Of a stretch of 9,591 nucleotides of DNA, positions 6,434 through 9,591 are shown in pieces; position 1 is the first letter of the stretch; each line of letters starts with the position of its first letter. The notes under the pieces were generated by a model. It was not told the DNA's origin, searched no databases, and worked only from the letters and a program-made list of their open reading frames with translations. Source of the stretch: an uncultured Bacteroidales bacterium (GTDB lineage: Bacteria > Bacteroidota > Bacteroidia > Bacteroidales > UBA932). The DNA lies in assembly GCA_902461985.1 (NCBI GenBank), contig CABQAB010000057.1, positions 1 to 9,591 of the forward strand, in the 5' to 3' direction. Position numbers and translations under genes: made by a program.

Positions 6434-7294
6434 ATGAGACAACTGAAAATCACCAAATCCATTACCAACCGCGAGTCTGCGTCTCTGGACAAGTATCTCC
6501 AGGAAATCGGTAAGGAAGATCTGATTACGGTAGAGGAGGAAGTCGAGCTCGCCCAGCGTATACGCAAGGGTGATCAGGCTGCATTGGAGAAACTGACCAA
6601 GGCTAACCTCCGCTTCGTGGTATCAGTCGCAAAACAGTATCAGAACCAAGGACTTAGCCTTCCGGACCTTATCAACGAGGGTAATCTCGGACTGATCAAG
6701 GCCGCCGAGAAATTCGATGAGACAAGAGGCTTTAAATTCATTTCATACGCCGTCTGGTGGATCCGCCAGTCCATTCTTCAGGCTTTGGCCGAGCAGTCCA
6801 GAATCGTCAGGCTTCCGCTCAACCAGGTGGGTGCGCTGAACAGAATCAACAAGGCTCTCCAGAAATTCGAGCAGGAAAACGAGCGGCAGCCGTCCAACGA
6901 GGAGCTTGCCGAGATGATTGACGTGCCCCGCGACAAGATTGCAGACACGATGAGGGTCTCCGGACGTCATGTCTCGGTGGACGCCCCTTTTGTGGAAGGC
7001 GAGGACAACAGCCTGCTTGACGTGTTGGTGAACCAGGACTCTCCGAATGCTGACAGGGGGCTCGTGAACGAATCCCTCAACAAGGAAATCGACCGTGCGC
7101 TGTCAACTCTCGCTCCACGAGAGAGGGAGATCATCAAGTCTTTCTTCGGCATAGGCTGTCAGGAAATGACTCTTGAGGAAATAGGGGAGAGATTCGGACT
7201 TACAAGGGAAAGGGTACGCCAGATAAAGGAAAAGGCGATACGCAAGCTCAAGAACAATTCCCGCAGCAAACTTCTCAAGAGTTACTTAGGTTAG
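6434..7294 (+). CDS. rpoD: Primary (housekeeping) sigma factor, Bacteroidota sigma-ABfr type
   Basis: The 286-residue sigma factor is full length for Bacteroidota primary sigma factors, which lack region 1.1 and the non-conserved insert of E. coli sigma-70. The N-terminus [22 protein letters not shown] is highly typical of the group. Region 1.2 covers about 15-45; region 2 runs from [12 protein letters not shown] (58-69) through [13 protein letters not shown] (78-90) to the promoter-melting and -10-reading helix [10 protein letters not shown] (105-114). Region 3 begins near GRHVSVDAP (177-185). The region 4 helix-turn-helix is [20 protein letters not shown] (245-264), followed by KEKAIRKLK. 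It directs RNA polymerase to the TTTG/TAnnTTTG promoters seen in this window. It sits 19 bp after htrA and 33 bp before argS, with no terminator seen on either side. Confidence 0.98.
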   Translation: MRQLKITKSITNRESASLDKYLQEIGKEDLITVEEEVELAQRIRKGDQAALEKLTKANLRFVVSVAKQYQNQGLSLPDLINEGNLGLIKAAEKFDETRGFKFISYAVWWIRQSILQALAEQSRIVRLPLNQVGALNRINKALQKFEQENERQPSNEELAEMIDVPRDKIADTMRVSGRHVSVDAPFVEGEDNSLLDVLVNQDSPNADRGLVNESLNKEIDRALSTLAPREREIIKSFFGIGCQEMTLEEIGERFGLTRERVRQIKEKAIRKLKNNSRSKLLKSYLG

Positions 7295-7327
7295 TCCCTG
7301 CCGCGCTTGAAACAAAACCATACCGCT

Positions 7328-9115
7328 ATGATCCAACCAGACAAAATCGTGGCTTCAGCGGCCGCGAAAGCCATACATGAGCTTTGGGCCCTGGAACTCG
7401 ACGCCGATTCGGTCCAGGTCCAGCTTACCAGAAAAGAATTCGAGGGAGACTACACTGTGGTAGTCTTTCCTTTTGTGAGAGCCTCCCGCCAGTCGCCTGA
7501 GGCTACAGGAACTGCCATCGGGGAATGGATGGTGGCGAACGTTCCTGAAGTCAGCGCGTACAACTGCGTGAAGGGTTTCCTGAACCTGTCGCTTTCCAAT
7601 GCCTACTGGCATGGCGTGCTTGCGGAGATGACAGCTGCAGCCGATTTCGGACAGCTGCCGGCTACCGGCAGGACCGTGATGGTGGAGTTCTCGTCCCCCA
7701 ACACCAACAAGCCTCTGCACCTCGGTCATATCCGCAACAACCTTCTCGGATGGTCGGTTTCCCGCCTTTTGGAGGCCAACGGACACAGGGTAATCAAGGC
7801 CAATCTCGTGAATGACAGGGGAATACATATCTGCAAATCCATGCTTGCCTGGCTCAAGACATTCAACGGGGCTACTCCTGAAACCTACGGCAAGAAAGGT
7901 GACCACCTCGTCGGTGACTGCTACGTGAAGTTCAACGACCTCTATAAAGCAGAAGTGGCTGAACTTGTCAAGGGCGGAATGGAGCAGGAAGAGGCCGAGA
8001 AAAACGCCCCTATACTGAAAGAGGCTCAGGCAATGCTTGTGAAATGGGAGAACGGCGACCCGGAAGTGAGGGCTTTGTGGCAGAAGATGAATTCCTGGGT
8101 ATATGCCGGATTCGACAAGACATACGCTGACCTCGGAATATCTTTCGACAGGGTATATCATGAGTCGCAGACCTATCTTCTCGGCAAGGCTTTAGTCGAA
8201 AAGGGGTTGAAGGAGGGCATATTCGAGCGCCAGGAGGACGGTTCGGTATGGTGTGACCTCACCGCAGACGGGCTTGACAGGAAACTTCTGCTCAGGGGCG
8301 ACGGTACGTCCGTATATATGACGCAGGACCTCGGAACTGCTGAAAGCCGTTTCAACGAATACAGCCTCGACGAACTGATTTATGTAGTCGGCAACGAACA
8401 GAACTACCATTTCCAGGTTCTCAAACTCATCCTCGGCAAACTCGGGTTCGACTGGGCTGACGACATCTATCATCTTTCATACGGTATGGTGGAACTTCCG
8501 GAGGGCAAGATGAAATCCCGTGAGGGAACTGTCGTGGATGCGGATGACCTGATAGAGAAGATGTACAACACTGCAAAGGAGACTTCTCTTGAACTCGGCA
8601 AACTCGAAGGCATGTCTGGGCAGGAGCAGGACGAACTTTTCAAAATGCTCTCTCTCGGCGCACTCAAATATTTCATTATCAAGGTGGACCCTAAGAAGAC
8701 CATGCTTTTCGACCCTAAGGAGAGTATAGACTTCAACGGAAACACCGGCCCGTTCATCCAGTACACCCATGCGCGTATCAAATCCATTCTGCGCAAGGCT
8801 GAGGCCCAGGGCATAGATCTCAACGCCGGTTTTGCAGGCTGTGAACTCAGTCCTAAGGAAGTTCGTCTGGTGAAGATTCTCAACGGCTTTCCGGCAAAAA
8901 TCGCGGAGGCAGGTCAGGCTCATTCACCGGCATTGATTGCGAACTATGCCTACGAACTGGCCAAGGATTTCAACCAGTATTATCATGACACTCCGATTCT
9001 GCGCGAGGAAGACGGCGATGTTCTGCTTCTCAGGCTGCATCTTATCGAAATGATTGCAAGGGTGCTCGTAAAGGCTATGGATATCTTAGGCATCAGGTTG
9101 CCGGAAAGGATGTAG
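7328..9115 (+). CDS. argS: Arginine--tRNA ligase (class I)
   Basis: This 595-residue enzyme charges tRNA-Arg with arginine in the cytoplasm. I chose the ATG at 7328; the frame is open 7 codons further to a TTG at 7307, but that start is less likely and 595 residues suits the family. The N-terminal ~100 residues (KGFLNLSLSNAYWHGVL) are the additional domain that contacts the tRNA D-loop. The catalytic Rossmann fold has SSPNTNKPLHLGH with the HIGH-type motif HLGH at 131-134, then YMTQDLGTAESR (330-341), VVGNEQNYHF (353-362), and a KMSK-equivalent GKMKSREGTV (393-402). The C-terminal anticodon-binding helical domain has FIQYTHARI (476-484) and ends in LPERM, typical of ArgRS. It is probably co-transcribed with rpoD (33 bp gap). 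It converges on the permease gene with 22 bp between stops. Confidence 0.97.
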   Translation: MIQPDKIVASAAAKAIHELWALELDADSVQVQLTRKEFEGDYTVVVFPFVRASRQSPEATGTAIGEWMVANVPEVSAYNCVKGFLNLSLSNAYWHGVLAEMTAAADFGQLPATGRTVMVEFSSPNTNKPLHLGHIRNNLLGWSVSRLLEANGHRVIKANLVNDRGIHICKSMLAWLKTFNGATPETYGKKGDHLVGDCYVKFNDLYKAEVAELVKGGMEQEEAEKNAPILKEAQAMLVKWENGDPEVRALWQKMNSWVYAGFDKTYADLGISFDRVYHESQTYLLGKALVEKGLKEGIFERQEDGSVWCDLTADGLDRKLLLRGDGTSVYMTQDLGTAESRFNEYSLDELIYVVGNEQNYHFQVLKLILGKLGFDWADDIYHLSYGMVELPEGKMKSREGTVVDADDLIEKMYNTAKETSLELGKLEGMSGQEQDELFKMLSLGALKYFIIKVDPKKTMLFDPKESIDFNGNTGPFIQYTHARIKSILRKAEAQGIDLNAGFAGCELSPKEVRLVKILNGFPAKIAEAGQAHSPALIANYAYELAKDFNQYYHDTPILREEDGDVLLLRLHLIEMIARVLVKAMDILGIRLPERM

Positions 9116-9137
9116 CACGTCCGCTGCAAGACTTTGT

Positions 9138-9591
9138 CTATTTGGACTTTACAAATACTATCACCATCAGTGGAAGCGCGATTATGGACATAGTCGCGCT
9201 TATTGGCAGATATATGCCGAAGTTGATATACTTCACTGTCAGCCAGGTGATGGACAACAGCCCTACGCCAATTGCAGATGAAATCAGGTAGTGCAGGCGT
9301 ATGTCGTCCTTAATGCAGAGTATGCGGCTGAGGTTTGGTACGCCGAGGGAGATGAAGCCGATAGGACCGCAGATGCTGACGGAACTGGTGACGAGGAACA
9401 TGATTGCAAGCAGCTGCAGGGCCTTGTTCAGCGGGCTCAGTTCGATTTCTCCGGCATTGTGGCGGGTCAGTGCTTTTGAGGAGAATATTGCAGAGGCAAG
9501 TCCTATGGCGAAGAGTATTAGCGAGAAGGCTATGTCACCGCCTGTCACCCCTTCGAGATTGAAATTGGCAGCGCCCCAAAGATAATACTGT
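9138..9591 (-). CDS. FecCD-family ABC transporter permease, C-terminal half (cut by the window edge)
   Basis: Reading the minus strand from the window edge, the frame is open with QYYLWGAANFNLEGVTGGD before the GTG at 9548, so the gene continues to the right; about 150 of an expected 320-350 residues are present. FecCD-type permeases form the inner-membrane channel for Fe-siderophores, heme or cobalamin. Support comes from YYLWG (family YWLxGS), the cytoplasmic loop SSKALTRHNAGEIELSP (family AxxLGV-type region), and the diagnostic CGPIGFISLGVPNLSRIL (family GPIGFVGLxxPHxxRxx) followed by D and R. Four hydrophobic segments are visible. It diverges from the consensus: the PH of the loop is PN, and the terminal PVGxxTxxxGxPxF block is only loosely kept as LPISATMSIIALPLMV. 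The substrate cannot be told, and partner genes (binding protein, ATPase) would lie to the right. Confidence 0.8.
   Translation of the reverse strand, partial: QYYLWGAANFNLEGVTGGDIAFSLILFAIGLASAIFSSKALTRHNAGEIELSPLNKALQLLAIMFLVTSSVSICGPIGFISLGVPNLSRILCIKDDIRLHYLISSAIGVGLLSITWLTVKYINFGIYLPISATMSIIALPLMVIVFVKSK

Noticed and set aside
7307..7327. TTG start giving argS seven extra residues
   Set aside because: The ATG at 7328 gives a normal-length ArgRS, and the added residues (MKQNHTA) match no part of the family.
7355..8161. A 268-codon open frame antisense within argS
   Set aside because: It is fully inside a strongly supported argS, has a His/Gly/Val-rich shadow composition and no family motif.
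9116..9137. Terminator between argS and the permease gene
   Set aside because: There is no inverted repeat of useful length in the 22 bp gap.

Overview
The window looks like core chromosome of an anaerobic member of the Bacteroidota, most likely Bacteroidales. The evidence is a short primary sigma factor without region 1.1 (286 codons), a TAnnTTTG promoter element on each strand of the one divergent intergenic region, general lack of Shine-Dalgarno sequences, an imelysin-type lipoprotein, and a rubrerythrin. I cannot name a genus. There is no IS element, integrase, tRNA, rRNA or CRISPR array. Nine genes fill almost all of the sequence, and the longest gap is 137 bp.

Layout. (1) At the left edge, on the + strand, is the 3' part of a RlmI-type 23S rRNA methyltransferase gene. 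(2) Convergent to it is a run of five minus-strand genes, read right to left: dnaN (beta clamp), a DnaQ-fold 3'-5' exonuclease with an ExoX-like C-terminal domain, a small FAH-fold protein that seems to have lost its metal ligands, rubrerythrin, and an imelysin-like lipoprotein. The first three are 24 and 9 bp apart and look like one operon. After a 77 bp gap, rubrerythrin and imelysin are joined by a TGATG stop-start overlap. (3) A 137 bp divergent intergenic region holds candidate promoters for both directions. (4) On the + strand follow htrA (single-PDZ serine protease), rpoD (19 bp later) and argS (33 bp later), a plausible transcription unit. (5) At the right edge, convergent to argS, is the C-terminal half of a divergent FecCD-type metal/siderophore/cobalamin ABC permease.

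How the genes relate. dnaN and the exonuclease belong to DNA replication and repair. htrA and rpoD link envelope protein quality control with the housekeeping sigma factor; this pairing occurs in other Bacteroidales. argS and the methyltransferase serve translation. Rubrerythrin (peroxide removal), imelysin and the FecCD permease share a theme of iron and oxidative stress, but only the first two are physically coupled.

I found no clear undescribed multi-gene system. The points most worth a second look are the FAH-fold pseudoenzyme in the clamp/exonuclease operon, and the imelysin-like lipoprotein that lacks the His of GxHxxE and is translationally coupled to rubrerythrin.
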